Positions 13,001 through 28,000 of a DNA stretch of 64,000 nt are shown here, piece after piece. Where the stretch lies: assembly GCA_013397455.1 (NCBI GenBank), contig VYZB01000171.1, positions 211,734 to 275,733 on the forward strand, written 5' to 3'. The stretch's first letter is position 1; each line of letters opens with the position of its first letter. The position numbers were made by a program, and so were the translations under genes. The notes under the pieces were generated by a model, which was not told where the DNA came from, searched no databases, and saw only the letters and a list, made by a program, of their open reading frames with translations. The stretch is from Crotophaga sulcirostris. Its lineage: Eukaryota; Chordata; Aves; Cuculiformes; Crotophagidae.

Positions 13001-16000
13001 ATTTGAGTTAAAATTACTTGCCTGTCCAGCCAAAAATAGTCTGACAACAATTAAAACTATTTTTCATAAATTAATAAATTATATATAAGCAGCACAAATC
13101 AGATTTGTTTAGTCAAGCAGCCTAAATCATATTCCTAATCTATTCTTAAGTACTTGAATTATTACAAGTTCATTTCAATTTCTACATCTTTTACAACTCT
13201 ATTGAGTGGAAAACCCTAAATATGTACTAGGAGACACAATCCACCAATAAAGACAGATCCAACGTAACGCAGACATTAGTAACAGTGGAAGTGGGATATA
13301 TGGATCTTAGTACAACTATATAAACTTGTCTCAGAACTTGGCACTTGCAGGACAGTTAGGTGTCAGAGTATTTGATTCACAGCAGCTCACTGTGCTGTAA
13401 GAGGGAGGTCCTTCTCTTCCTTCTCTTCCCAGCTGTGTAGTTCCACTACCTCCACCACCTCATCCAGCAAAAGGCTGTTCACACTTTTTCTGTGTCTTTT
13501 CCCCATTTCACAGGATAATTTTCTGCTGGTTTAGCAATTCAAACTGGATTAGCACTGAGCGTATACAAGGGTATAAGCAGGAGGCAGCAGAAGTAGGACC
13601 TTTCAGCAGTGGTGAGCATTTGAGCTGCTCGAGGTCTAAATACATTCCATTTTGCTCTCAAGTGGAAGGCCATGCCATTGCAGCTTCGTTATTACAGATA
13701 ACAGAATTTGGAAGAGTAAAACCAGCATGGAAACATCGCATAGGCCTTTACTATTTAAACTGCAATACAAACAGTGTGGAAGCAACTATGCACAACCCTA
13801 GAAAAATAGTTATTCCTTAAGGAATTATTTCCCTTTACATCACAGCAGTCACCAGACACAATGTCTCTTTGTCTCAAAGTTGTCTCTTCTACATGGTAAG
13901 AACCGAATTAACAGCACAGGCTACTACCTTCCAAAGAAGTAAGTATAAATTTGCTCTTTCACTTAAAAGTAAAATGTCTTATGTTTTCCATGGAAACAGA
14001 TAAATGAAATAGTTTGTCATGTGCACATATAGCCAGGAAGTGCGAAGAACACAAACTTCAGCACTCTACGTGTTTGGGTTTATTTGACTGAGGAAGAACG
14101 AAACAGGAACAAAAGAATTATCCAGTGCTCATTTTAAAAATTTAACGTACTTCTCAACAAAGCTTTCAGCTGGCTCTGTACCAGCCAGTAAGAAACTTGA
14201 AACTACAAGCAGACACACCGGTTTTCCCTCTTTAATGAAGGAAAATCAGATTTTAGCTTTGTTTGAAAATGCAATACTCTTGAAACAGTATGTGTATAGA
14301 GCAAGTAACCTGTGGTAAACTTCATGAATAGGCTGCCTCCAACTCATGCTGTGGACAGGCAGTATTTTTTGGATATTGCACTAGGGATAGAACATGATTT
14401 TGATGGCTAACCTCTGCTCATCAGCGTGACGCTGCCAGTCTGCCAGCAGCACTTTTCAAATGAATACACTCTATATTTACATTAAACCAACTTAATTCTA
14501 TCACAGTGAGCCGAAAGGAGGTCCCACAACTACTATCCTGGCAGACCTGGAAGCAGGCTGTGAAGAGATCAGCAAAAACAGACGTTTCTGGAGCACGTGC
14601 ATATACACCTACAGAAAGTGGACACTGAGGAATAAAGTTCTTATGTTTACTATAGAAAATGGTATATAGATAGGCAGTTACCACATAATGGTTATCACTG
14701 CACATTTTAAAACTTACAACAGTGGAAGTTACAGGAAAAGAAGTAGTCCTCTCCCACCAGAACATTCACAAGAAAGGGAAAAACTTCAACAGATAAAAAC
14801 ATGCCTTTCTGTAAGGTAAATAAAACCAGGAGTCACCCACTATGACCGTTTTTGACGCAACATTTACCTAAGAAAGCACCAGCAGATGAAACGATCTTCC
14901 CTTTCATACATTCAGTATGAGACCTCTATACCAAATGGCTAAGAAACATGAGTCATCTTACAGAATTTGCACTATAATACTGACCCCATGTGCCACCAGC
15001 TCTACAACACAGAGTCAGAGCAGGAAAGGAGTGACATGACAACACTAAACATGCCTGTCATTCAGGGGTCCCCAACAGTGTAATAAGACCAGCGTTCCCA
15101 GGGTGTGCTGCCATTTATTTGGGAGTCTGTTAGGTCACTTTCATCATCATAGCTTCTCAGATGAATGTTCCATCATGTGACTTGGTTTAATACATGCGCT
15201 TCACTTCCTCTCAAGTTAAGTATAATATAACGATTGTCATAAAACTCAAAAGAAAGTACTCATGGAAAAACCAACAATTCAGGATTACCTAGGAATCAAA
15301 GGTCCATTTTGGAACTTAAAAATTCTCATTAAAAAAACCTTTAGTATGGAAAATAAAAGGTTAGACTAGTGGCTCAAGGAACAAGTATATTTTCGGCATT
15401 CTTGGGGTTTTTTTCTGGTTCCAAAATTAATACTGGAAGTTTGCTGATATTTTCATTTTGCAAGTCTTGGCACTGCTTATTATTAACACCTTGTGATAGA
15501 AAGTAAATTTAGTTTTTTTTCTTTTGAGTGCTTTCAAGTCATTCTACAAAAGTGTGATGCCTCAGGTAGCAATTAAAAACCAGAAACACTTCTTCAATTA
15601 AAAATTTCAGTATCATTAGAAAAAGTATTTATAATTTTTCAAGACTGTCCTTGTTACTAGCTGAAACGTATTTCAGACTCCACAAAACAGTATAAACATG
15701 GTTCAAGGTATATTCAAAAGTTCCTCATTTCTACAGAATGGTTGTCTTTGTCTAAATTGGGCTTTTAGCTTTTTGTAACAGGAAACAATTAAAAAGGGGA
15801 CTAATATCAAGGAACATTTCAGACTGAAACTTGGGCTACACAAGTTAACTTTTGGGCAAATGGAAAGACCCGATAGAGCTGATTCCAGGCTTGATAATAT
15901 TTTTGTCATTATGAGATTTATCAAAGCAGATGAAGATTAATGTTATGATTTGCTGTTTAAAAATAATTTTTTCTGTTTTAAATGTTCAAACAACTCTTCC

Positions 16001-19000
16001 TTGTACAAAATTCCCAGTAGGACAACTTAATACTTATGATTACAAAGCAGTCACTTTAAAAGAATGAAAACCTAATAAAGCATGTATGCATTAATGCTAG
16101 TTGAAACACAACTATTGAACTGCAACAATTCAAATATTTCTATTTAAAAATCATTCCTTTATTGTAATACATAAAACTGAAGTGGTGGTGGTGTTTATCG
16201 TAACATCCAATTGAAAGCAGTTCAAATCAAGTTTTTAAATGATCTACTTTTCATTTTTCTCCTCAAATTTAACATTAGGCTATGCAAACTCTATATAACA
16301 CACTACTAGACAAAATGCATGTCAGCATACTCTAATTAGCATGACTGGGCATAATACTCTAATTAGCTTTACTGTGACATACTATGTTTAACTCCTATGC
16401 GCTGTAACAAACATTAACACACTAAATTTAAAGAGACAATATCACAAACCTGAGCATCTGCTCCACCTGAGGCAAATTTTTCACCCCTTTTTGAAAAAGC
16501 CACAGTAAGCACTGGTCCCTGAAAGAAAAAGAATTAGCATACAGGGAAATTATGCTGTTGTGGTAATCATCATACTTTAATGCAAATAGAATAATACTCA
16601 TTTATCAAATATATTTTTCAATTTTAATAAAAAAGGAACAATAACTGGAGTGATTTTTTTTGCAAAATGACTTGATTGAAGAGTTAATATTGCACATCTT
16701 TGAAGGTGCCGCATTATGATTACTGCAATCAATGCTAGGAAAGTAGTGACGTTTGCCTTGGACTTTATGCTTTAACTCTGCAGTGAGAAGTTATTGAACA
16801 CATACTACATTACTCAAGACAATGTGCTTGAGTGATTCAGTATCAAAAGTAGTGTTTGTTCTGCATTAGGAGGAAAGGGAGAAAGTGTTTGCCATTCTGC
16901 ACAAACTCGTCTTTCATAAGCTTCCATCACCTTAGAAAGCACTGTTTTTCAACAGACGAAAAGTCTAATGTGCCAAATAATTGATTTGGCAATGAAGAGA
17001 GATAATTTTTAATTAATTCAAAAAATTACCTATTACATAACCTTAAGCATGCATACAATATTGACAGATTAACTACATAGCCTTAGGTAAAATTGATGCA
17101 TTTCCTTATGCACTTATGTATTAATATAAAACTTTGCTGTTCACTAAAGTTTATCTCCAAATTGCAAGATACAACTACCAGTGGCATAAGTATTATGTTC
17201 CCTTTGAAAAGTTACTGAAGAGCCTTTTAAGATCCCCATTTAAATAGGATTATTATGTATACCTTGTGTCCATGAAGAGTGTAAATAAGTCTTCCTTCTA
17301 AGACATCCAAAATCTTAAGGGTACCATCAGTAGAAGCAGTGATGAGATAGTTACCAGAGGGATGGAACGATACACAATTAACCCCTGCTCTGTGAACTAA
17401 TTTACAGAAGACAGTATTCAAAGACCATAGATATCTACTAAGAAGAAATGTACATTTTATTTCTTCACTCTTTTCTACTTCCCAAAGAACTTAATTTAAG
17501 GGAAATATAACCAAAGTGGTGGGGGCATAGTAGACTCTCTGAAGTACTTGCTTAGTGCTGTTCTAAAAATAAAAAGCAGCACTGCAAAGGAAAAAGTGTT
17601 GCTACACTACAAAAATATTACTCACAAAACGTCAACAAGAACTGTTTGTCCAATTTCCCCAGTAAGGATTAAAATCATATAGTCTAAATAAAAGATATTT
17701 CATTGCAAAATAGAACAAACTACATTGTTTTTACCGTTGTAATGTTGTAGTAGCTTGCTCATTCGAACATCCCACAGTTTCACCGTATGATTGGAACCTG
17801 CAGAAGCTATACACGTACCACTTGGGTTGAAATCCACAAAATTTGCAAATCTAAATATAATTAATGAAAATAGATTGATTATGCGCTGCCAAACTTGTGT
17901 GGAATCCACATGTATGGAAATTCAAACAACGTATTTCAACTGAAATAAGCAAGAGAAAACAAGATCTGCATTATGAATCAGACCATATAATGTAGCTTTT
18001 GTTAATAAGATGGTATAATTGTCCTGACTCAAATCTTCACACTTTGTGTTGGGTTCCTAGAAGGAACTGCTGCAAAAAGTTTGTAAGTAGGAAGTAAAAT
18101 AATTTGTTCTAAGAACAGAATATCTAGAGTTATAACAACCTTTTAGCTTGGAAAAAAGGTAGAGGTGGAAGCCATGAAATTAGCAAAGCACATATATAAG
18201 ATTAATATTCCGTTGCATTTGTTAATTAAAACTCTGGTTCCAAGTTGTTTAAGAACACTGTAGATACATCAAAGCAAGTATGTTTTAAACCTAAATAAGG
18301 CAGGTCCCTGAAGCTCACAGAACACTGCTTTCATCAACAAGTGAAGAATTCTAAAACTTCTCCTCTTATTGAAGTATCCAATATCAAATAGCATTATCAA
18401 AATGGAGGAAAAACATGAAAACATTCAAAAATTCAAGAACAACTTGACTTCCTTCTGGCTTACTTCTCAACTATAAGAAAACAGCTGGATAAGCACAGCC
18501 AGTTAACCTCTAGAAAAACATAAAATGAATTATTTTAGTTCACGAGTGGGAGAAGAAGTTTGATCTGTTTTCAGACATAACATAATATGTTTACACCACA
18601 AAATATTAGTTTAATTTAATTAAAATTATACATTTACATTTCTCTTTTTGTAGTAGCACTTACCCTTCGTAATCTAACAAGCTCTCAATACAAGTTTTAT
18701 TTCTCGTATCCCAGATCTTAATAGATTTATCCTCACTGCAAGATACTATTAGCCTTCCATCAGGTGAAAATCTGGAACATACAAGTGTATACATTACTAA
18801 ACGAATACTACCTAGATTAGCATTAGAGACATAAGTAGCAAACCACCAGAACCCAGAAAGTATGTTTGGAATTAAATTGTATAAAATTCAAAGAACATTT
18901 GAATTTCTCATGTTTCTCATGGACTAATAAAACTGAACAGAAAAGTTTCTCCTTCTGCTTCCCCCTCTCATATTTCACGATCAACTACAATTAAAAACAG

Positions 19001-22000
19001 AGCCATAAGCAGGGAGAAGAAGGGAGGAGAAAAGGGGGGAAGCTAACAGCCGCCTCGAAGGTTGTCACTTCAGATATCAAAGAAATTATTATAGAAAACC
19101 ATAGGCAAAAAGACAAAGAGGACACACTGAAACCTTGTGTTCAATTTTAACCTACATAAATACTCTCCTGTGAGTTCTCTCCAGACTTACAAACTGTCAG
19201 CAAAATATTCATGATTATTCCTAGACTAGCAAACTAGGTTTTTAAACAGAAAAATTGATGCGTCTATAATTTCACCAATCCTTATTATTTCTAATATTGA
19301 GCAACTGCACAAGAACTCTATAACACTGTTTAAGAGCTTCCATATAGGATTTCCTAGAGCTTTTATTCTTCTTCTTCTTATCCACCAGAAATTTGGAACT
19401 TTGTAGGGCTCTGCACTTCACCACTGTTCAGTTTCTCTCTCAAGAGGTTTAAATCAGGCTCCTCAGCTGCAGATTTTCCATTAACACGGAAAAAATAAAA
19501 CAGTAAGAACAATCTTTTCTTGTCTTTCAGAAGCTGTCCTGCCTTCAAATAGGGTGAAAATCTTTATTTGCAGCACAAAGACCATTTATTTTACCTTTTC
19601 CAATTACATAAGCATAACTCATTTTGACTCATAACCATTCTTTTATGCCACTATTGTTCCAAGAATAGTCGGGAAAACCCCTACCCATGCATAATAAATC
19701 TAGAAACAAGTGAATGCTATGAAATAAGTTAATACAGCACAAAACCACATAGTACTGAGGAAACAGACAGGATACTGACTGAAACTAAATACAGGAAACC
19801 CTATTTGTCCTTTAAAGTAAAAGAACATCGCCCAGTAACAGATTTAATATATACACATAACACAGAGCAAGCTTTCAGACTTCAACTTGGAGATATAAAA
19901 TGTGTGCATAAGACTGATTTATTAAAATTTTATTTTTATCATTTATCATTCACAGATTTTTCTGCTCTTACTTCTGCCCTGGTAAATAAACCCCCTTTGT
20001 TAGGATTTCTATTTCTCTACAAAGAGGATAAAAAAAATGCTTACTTCGCACAGCGAACCCAGTGAGTATGTTGGAATAGGGAAAAACATTGACGCTGACG
20101 ATGAACACTCCACGTTTTTATTGATTTATCATTGGATGCTGAAACTAGAAAGTGGCCGTCATGTGAGAAGCTCACGCTACGAACAGATGCTGTATGACCT
20201 TTTAGTACCAATGATTCTCCGTGACTGAGAAAGACAAAACAAAACCATATTCAACTCTTTCAGGAGTTTAAAGCTCCATAAAACTCAAAGTTCACATATT
20301 TGGAATATTATTCAAATGAAAAAGCAACATATACAGGCTAAATCTTAGTGTTGCCAATATTTTTTGCCTTATGTGTATATTTAATATTAGAATAGAGACT
20401 TTAAAGCAATTTTATTTAATATGACCAATTTTAGAAAACAGTACTATTAACTAGCAGCATTAGCCTCCATACAGTATTTGAAAGAGAACTCACTATATTG
20501 TTGACATAGCAATCTATAAAATGCTTAAAAGTAACACCAGTACTCTGTCCTTCTAAGATAATTCTGAACAGCTTGTAACTGCAAGAATAGTCTAAAAAGA
20601 CAATTCAAAATATATTTTTCCAAAAATGCCATTTTTTTGCTTTCCTTTGTCACTTGTATCCCCAAAATGAAGTGCAGCCCTACGATCCTTATTTAAAAAA
20701 AAAAAATATTTAAGCCAGAGAAATACTACCAAGCACAGTCCTACACACATGAAATCACAATCTCTGACTTGCTAAATTTTTCTTTGAAAACTACAGAATA
20801 CTCAGTAAAGAACAAAGTAACACAGTAAAGAACTGTGTTGTTTGTGCTCCCCAACCTCTCTTTCTCTCAAAACTCAGGGAAGTGGAAAGAGAAACTTCCA
20901 TTGGGTAAAGACTCCAATATTCATATTGCACCTTAATGAAACATGGCCAGCATCACCTTAGTTATACTCACATGCAAGGAAACCATAGCCTGACAGTCCG
21001 ATCTTGAGAAGCTGAAGCAAGTAGTTGCCCATCTGGTGAGAACTGTACGCTGGTCACTGCTTCTGCATGGCCTACAAATTTGTAAGCTCTGCATTGTGTC
21101 TTCAGCTTCCATACTATAAGAAACCTATCCAAAGAGGAGGTAGCTGGCAAGGAATAAAAGATACTATGAGTCTGACCACTATTAGTAAAAAAAAAATAAA
21201 AAATCAGAGCTAATGACTATGGATTTGGATTCACTAGTGAACTTACTAGGTATTAGGGAGAGGGATCAGTTATTGGGTTTTAATGGTTGCTTGGCCTGAG
21301 CAGAAGCCTGGCAGCCAGAAATGCCAACACTAGACTTTTGGAAGGACATCAGAAGACTGAGATGAGTAAAAGATTATTCTTCACAGGTAGCTCTCCCACA
21401 TACTAAGTAAACTGGCTTACAAGTACTTTAAAGATATAGAAGAAAAAATCCAAAGCCAAATATCATATACATGTCATTAAATAGGAACCCAGATCTGGCA
21501 TTACCAAATACTAAGAACAAGGGACAAATTTTCCAATGATTCACTTTGATCTCCAAGATAGAATTAGTTTTAAGCATCAAGTGTTCAGCTCTGAAAAGAC
21601 AAGCCAACTTAAAATCAAGATATCATTTCTAACACTTCGGTGAACACAGTGAATATCCAAATATGGTAATTCTATAATCCTATTTAAGTACCAATTTTTT
21701 TATACTAACATTTGTCTAGTTCAAAACATAATGTGAAGTTGTAGGTCTGATAATAGAAAGAGTACAATTTTCTGGTTTCTGCAGTCACTTTACAGGTGAA
21801 CCACACTACCTACATCTGAGAAGGCAGACATAACTTTTACCAGAGCTTGATCATTTTCAGGAAACTATAAGCAGTAAAAGCATCAACAATTGAATTAAAC
21901 TGACAAGCATGATATTCCTATATCCCCACTACATTCATCTCTGCTAAGTGCTAGCATGCAGGACATAAATAAAAACAAAGGATTCCACTCCTACCCCTCA

Positions 22001-25000
22001 ATTATAGAATTCCTTCCCCTAGCACAGAAAGAGAGGAAGAACAGGGAAGTTGAAGGGGACTTAAAAAGGATGGCTCATCTCTTCTCAACCTGCTTCAGGC
22101 ACCAAAAGAATGGAGTCTGTTCATTAGCACATGCACCAAGGCAAGCCTCAAAGAACATATTAAACCCTCCTTAGGGGTTTGGCACGGAGATATTACTTTT
22201 ACTCCCAAAATATGAGTTTCACGTAAAACATGTGGGACCAGACTTTCCTTATGCCACTTTCCCTATGAAGCAGAGAAGTTCAGGACCTGCACATGAAAGG
22301 GTGAGTAACTGACAAACCCTTTGCAGAATTATTTTCCTAAGGCACACAGGCTGATGTGACTCTATACCTGAACAGCGTGGGAGAGGCTTAAATCCAGAAA
22401 AAGGAACTGTAAGTCAAAATTTTCCATCTATGTTCAACTTCTGTCCCTATCCTGCCCCTATCCTGCCAAGGAAACCAGGTCACTTCACCATTAACAAGGC
22501 TCAGCCAAGCCAAGGTACTCCCAATCCAAACAGGCTAAAATCAACTTTGAGACATATGGTCGACGCCTAAGCATTTTGCTGTAACTGTAAATATTTGACC
22601 TTGCTAACCACAGGCACTAAATACAAACGTCTGTAGTGTTACAATGTTGCCAGCAATAATTTCCATTATCAATATTAATCTTGAAGTTTTATACATTAAA
22701 AGTCTACTGCATAATTTACTATCATCTAATAAACTCTTTAATTTTAAGGGATTTTGCCTACTTTATAACAATGCTTCTCAAATTTACTCAAGAACAGTAC
22801 CTTAACTATCACTTCTCTATCCTTTTATGCATTTTTCTCCCCTCATGTTTGTGTTGTCTATGCATGGGGCCCTACAGCAAGGCAGACCAGACTCAGTAGT
22901 TATGTTCTACCAGCACTGGCTAAGTATGCCAGAACTCTACAGACCACCAGTAAATTGTCCACAATAGATCCCCAAGGGTAATTTAAAGTAAACTGAATTA
23001 AAACAAAAGAAACACAGAAAGTCCAGAATAATATTTTAGGATGGGCCATATCACAAACAAGTATGTTGCACATGCTCCTCAAAGAAAACATGACATAACC
23101 AGAAGTATTTTTAGAAGGGAAAGAAAATCTGTCCTTGCTGTAGTAATGAAAATATTTGATCAACTGCAAAATATAACTAGAAATAAGCTGAAAATTCACA
23201 CTGAGCTGACTCTAGCATGCAACTTCGCCCAGTTTATAACCTCAGTGACTTTTTATTTAAAAAAAAAAATTCTGTGCTTTCTGTACACACCCAAGTATAG
23301 TTGACAAAACTCTTAAGTAATTTGCTTTTCTGCTGATGAGTCATAACAGAATTGAACACCAAAGAATAAATACTCAGCCTTGTGCAAAGGCCAAGTTTAC
23401 ACATGGCTTTGCAGTCCTCTAAACGGATCTCTGAGCTTCACTTATGCCATGAAAAATGTTTATGGAATTTGCAATGAAACCAAGTTCAATTTATAAGTTG
23501 TGAATATTAATGGTATACATTTTCATATATACACGTATATATGAAGAAAAGTTACCACAATAAGGAATTATCATGTTACTCCCATTTCCCAAAATACACA
23601 GTAGTGGCCATGAGTCATGTAAAAGATCAGAAGAGACATACTCAGCCAGGCTTTAACAGCTAGATGCACCCTTTTTTCCCCCCAAATACTGAAGCCTCTC
23701 CAGCATACTCACTCCATGCAAAATTTCAAGTTAGAAGGAGTACAGGGCTGTGCACATGATGCATATGGGAATATTCAAATACCACCACCACCAAAACACA
23801 CACTCTTTACAGGAACCCTGCAAATCTCAGTGTGATAAGGTGCAACATCACAATGCAAACACACTTAGCAGTGATCCTGAAGATTTCTGTCCTGGAGGAA
23901 AACAAATATTAATTAAACCTCTGTCAAGAGAGCTGGTCTGTGATTCCAAGCACAGTGGATGTTATGAGGAACATTTAATAGCTGCCATGAAGTTCAAATT
24001 TATCATGGTTTTTACTGCATATACTTAAACAAGTGGAAGAGAATTGAAAAGAGTCAGCACACTAATCATCATTGAATTATCAGTCTGGATTTTATTTTTT
24101 TCAAAAGAAATCCCAAAGTCCTCTCACGTTCATTCAGTGTTAATTTTACATTCAATTAATTTTAAGTCACTTAAAATCAGTAGTTCAATGTATATACAAG
24201 TGTTTCCCAAACTTTCAAATTCTAACAGAATAGAAAAATCTTTCAGCATTTCAGATTTTAGAGAAATCTCTACACACTGAAAAACAACTGGATTAGAGTA
24301 GATTAGTTGCAGAACTACTGCAACTCAGTTCAAAACTAGTGGAACTTGAAATGATAAGGTCTTCTTTTCTTCCCTCTTTCTCTCTCCTTCTCTAGCACCT
24401 CCCTGCCCCCTCCCAATTTTTTTAATTCCCATTGGGAACAAATATAATTTCATTTATTTATTTTAGGAGAAGGCTATTTACCTTTGCTTTTTTCCTTTTA
24501 GTTTTTAAATAACCACAAAAAAATAGAACAGGAGTTGGTGGGGAGAAGGAGGAAGGGTTCAGATACACATTGAGAGAACAGTTTTTCAAACTTGTTCAAG
24601 AGGCAGATTCACTTAAACTTATTGCTTCAATAGATAAGGAACACTTTAAATGTCAGTTTCAACATGAAAGTGGATCTTTATATGAAATGTAGTTTTTGCC
24701 AAGTCCTAAAAAAATTGTATAAAAGTTGCATAGTCTATATTCACGTCATTTAATTACTTTTATCTGAGGAAATAGGCATTGCATATACAACTTATGCTCG
24801 GCCACGTAAGAGAACCCAGGGCTTTTTCTTGTCATTTCTATTGAATGTATCAGTCTACAGCAAGCTTTTCACAAAAGCAAATACTTTGTATGATTTATTG
24901 CCTCAGTACATAGTGACTGGTTGCCTTTTAAAATTTGATAAATGGTTCATAAGTTGTAGGTCCACAAAAGAATTCCTTGCTGCAGAGTGGAATGGAATTC

Positions 25001-28000
25001 TTTAGAAATGTCTCCCTTATATAGTTAAGAAGTCCCCTTTTTCAAAACAAAAAAAAATAAAAAATTCAGCAGAGAGGAGGGGAAAAAAAAGAAAAAAAAT
25101 CTAATTGTTGCAAGTAACCTCCTCAAAACAAGTTCAAAACTTAAAACAACCCATGCCACACAGTGGCAAGCATTTTCAGCATGATTCAATGTTCCCCTCC
25201 TATCTTAGCTTGCTTTCACCCAAACCTCTTAACTCTTCAAAAGCACTAAGATTTAAGAATATATGTTAATTTACTCTTGCTTTATTTTTGGCAAATGCCA
25301 TTTATTTCAGGTCGTCTTTACTCCCTTTTAACCCTTCTACCTACCAGCACCTGCAGCAAATGCACACCTATTCTTCAAGTATCCAAGTTCTTATTGCTCA
25401 CTTGCTCAAGCTCCTGCCTACCAGCCCCACGTCAAGAATTACTACACTGTGGCTACTGAAGACCATTTCTCACTTCAGTGAAAGTAATCAAAAAAATTGG
25501 AATGCCTGAAACCTTAAGTGTTGAACTTAAATCAGACAAATCTAAAACCAGATACTAACACAAGATTTTTTCCACGTACACAATATATCTATCGCATCTA
25601 CTGTCTAGAATCACACTCAAAACTGATTAGCAACACACAAATTAATATTCTTCAAAACTCTTCATAACAGGATACAAAAAACATTCTAATTAAGTTGTTC
25701 TGTGAACCACCTAACCAACAAATCTTGGTTTCCTCCAAGCTGCCATTTGCCTTTTCAACTCCCTTCACTTCAGGAACTCCAGCTTCTCAACGCTATTCAA
25801 GGTCTTCCATGGTATTGTTGTGACTATAAAGAGACTTAAATATGCTGCAGTATTTCAAAACTTGACCGAGGGCTGATGTATGCCAGCTGTTGCCAAAAAT
25901 GCACGACACAAAATAAAATAGCCCAAGTTTTCCTCTGTGTCTCCCTTCCTTTACCCTGCTAATGGACCAAATAAAAAAAGGATATATGATATAGTCACGT
26001 AAGGTATGCGTCCCTAAGATGACAAGCTTAACGTGGAAAAGCTTACACAGAGGTAACACAAATATTGTACAGCTAAGAAACAGCAGTAGGTAATGCAATT
26101 CTGTGCTTTCTTTCCTTCTCCATTACTTTTAAACAGAATTCTTACTTGTAGCAGTCCCTATTTTTTCCCATACCACCAGTATATGCCTAGATCCACTGCT
26201 ACCACACTTTTCTCTAAACACATGGGAGATCCTCACTCATCCTCATGAGGTAAGATTTCCAGAATAGGCACAAGACTACAAAACAGCGCCAAAGTCCATC
26301 TACTACGAAACCTTCCTTTTCTTAGATGTAATATAGCTAGTTTCCCCCTCGAAACCCTTAAGAGCACAAAAATTCCCAGAAAACCACAGAACATTACAAG
26401 GTTTAAGATTCAGTTTTCCACAACAATGCCAATTCAAGTATATGCTACTGTAGCATTACTCAGTGTGTTAGATACACATGCTATAATGTATCTCTAACAT
26501 TGGTCAGTTAATTCCACTACAAGAACCTTAACTTCTGTAAGTAAAGATTCTTTTCTTTCATGTAAAATTATCCTGCACTTTTAATGTGTATAAATTTTTT
26601 TTAAAGAAAAGAAAAATTCCTCCTCAGTCCACTCAAAAGGCTTTGTTTTACCATAATCAAGACAGACCAATGTAAGAAAATAATGAATCAAAAGTTTACA
26701 AAAATAAAAGGCATTAGATCTGTATTCAACCTTTTAGAAATTAAACCCCAGTATTTACTTTTGCTTTCCATACAGTTCACCATAGATATAATCTCTACAT
26801 GACTACAGACACTTCTGAAGACATTCCAAGGTATACAATCAAATGTCGCTATCTGCTCACGCATGTAAAACCTTGGAGACCACAGTCCATCTGATTCATA
26901 CTACCAGCAGTAATTATTTCTCAAATTTCCAGATCTGATTTTTATCTGCAACATTACAAGTTCTCATTTCCACATCAGCACGTCCCTCAGTTGTACGATA
27001 AGCAGTAAGGCACTTTCCTGAATGAGGATGATAAATAGTTCCGTCTTCTTTGAAATGCCATATAATAATTTCTGGAATAGGAGATCCATCTTTGGGGCAG
27101 CTCCTCATACTTACATAGTCTTCATTCTCAGGGACTTCAGCACATAGCTCAGTTACGGAGTTAAATCTAATCTCTTTATTTGATGTGTATTCAAAAAATT
27201 GATTGCCTCCCTGACCATGACATCCAAAGAGAGATAAGTGAGACCCAGTAGGATTATGTTCTGGTAAGACATAGTCGAGGCATTCTGAAGTTATTCCTGC
27301 ACTGCGGATAGCACCATGCCAGCCAGGACGATCTTCTGGTACATGTAACTCAGCAAATATGTTTTTTAAATACCAGCTAAAACTCTTGCATTTCAAACGC
27401 TCTCTTAGTAGCTTTCTTTCAGAAATATCTCCATAGTTTTCTTTTCTTGCCGAAGGATTTCTGTTGTAAAAGTGCTCTTTGTATTCATCCATCCACACCT
27501 CAGCAGCACGAGCAGTGTTCTGAAGGAAATTTGGTCTAGCATATGGTGCACGTTTTGGAAACACATGGCCTACATGGGAGCACGGATGAATTTCCAACAT
27601 GCCTCCACACTGCCAAACCCTAAATGATAATTCTAAGTTCTCCCCTCCCCAAACATCCATTCCTGTATCGTAGGTACCCAGATACTCAAAATACATCTTG
27701 CTGACAGCAAACAAGCCACCAGCCATAGTTGGGGATCTGATTGGGTCGATTTCAGATTTGCGTCTGAAACGTTCGTGTTCAGGCACTGAGTGCCACTGGA
27801 ATGTCAGTCGCCAGTCAAACCCCCCAATCATGGGCTCTGTTGTTTGCATATAGTATTCAAATGTTTTCCAGTCAATGGTGTCAATGACAGGACAAACAAT
27901 AACAGTCTCGTTCTCGGCAATCCTCTCCAGCAGCGGTTCCAGCCAGCCAGAGACACATTCACAGTGACAGTCTAGAAATGTGAGGACATCACCAGTAGCA

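Noticed and set aside
15061..15080. AGGGGTCCCCAAC resembling a DNA-transposon terminus
   Set aside because: No matching inverted end or target duplication was found nearby.
23523..23544. AT-rich palindrome TCATATATA...TATATATGA
   Set aside because: Low-complexity AT palindromes are expected by chance in AT-rich introns.
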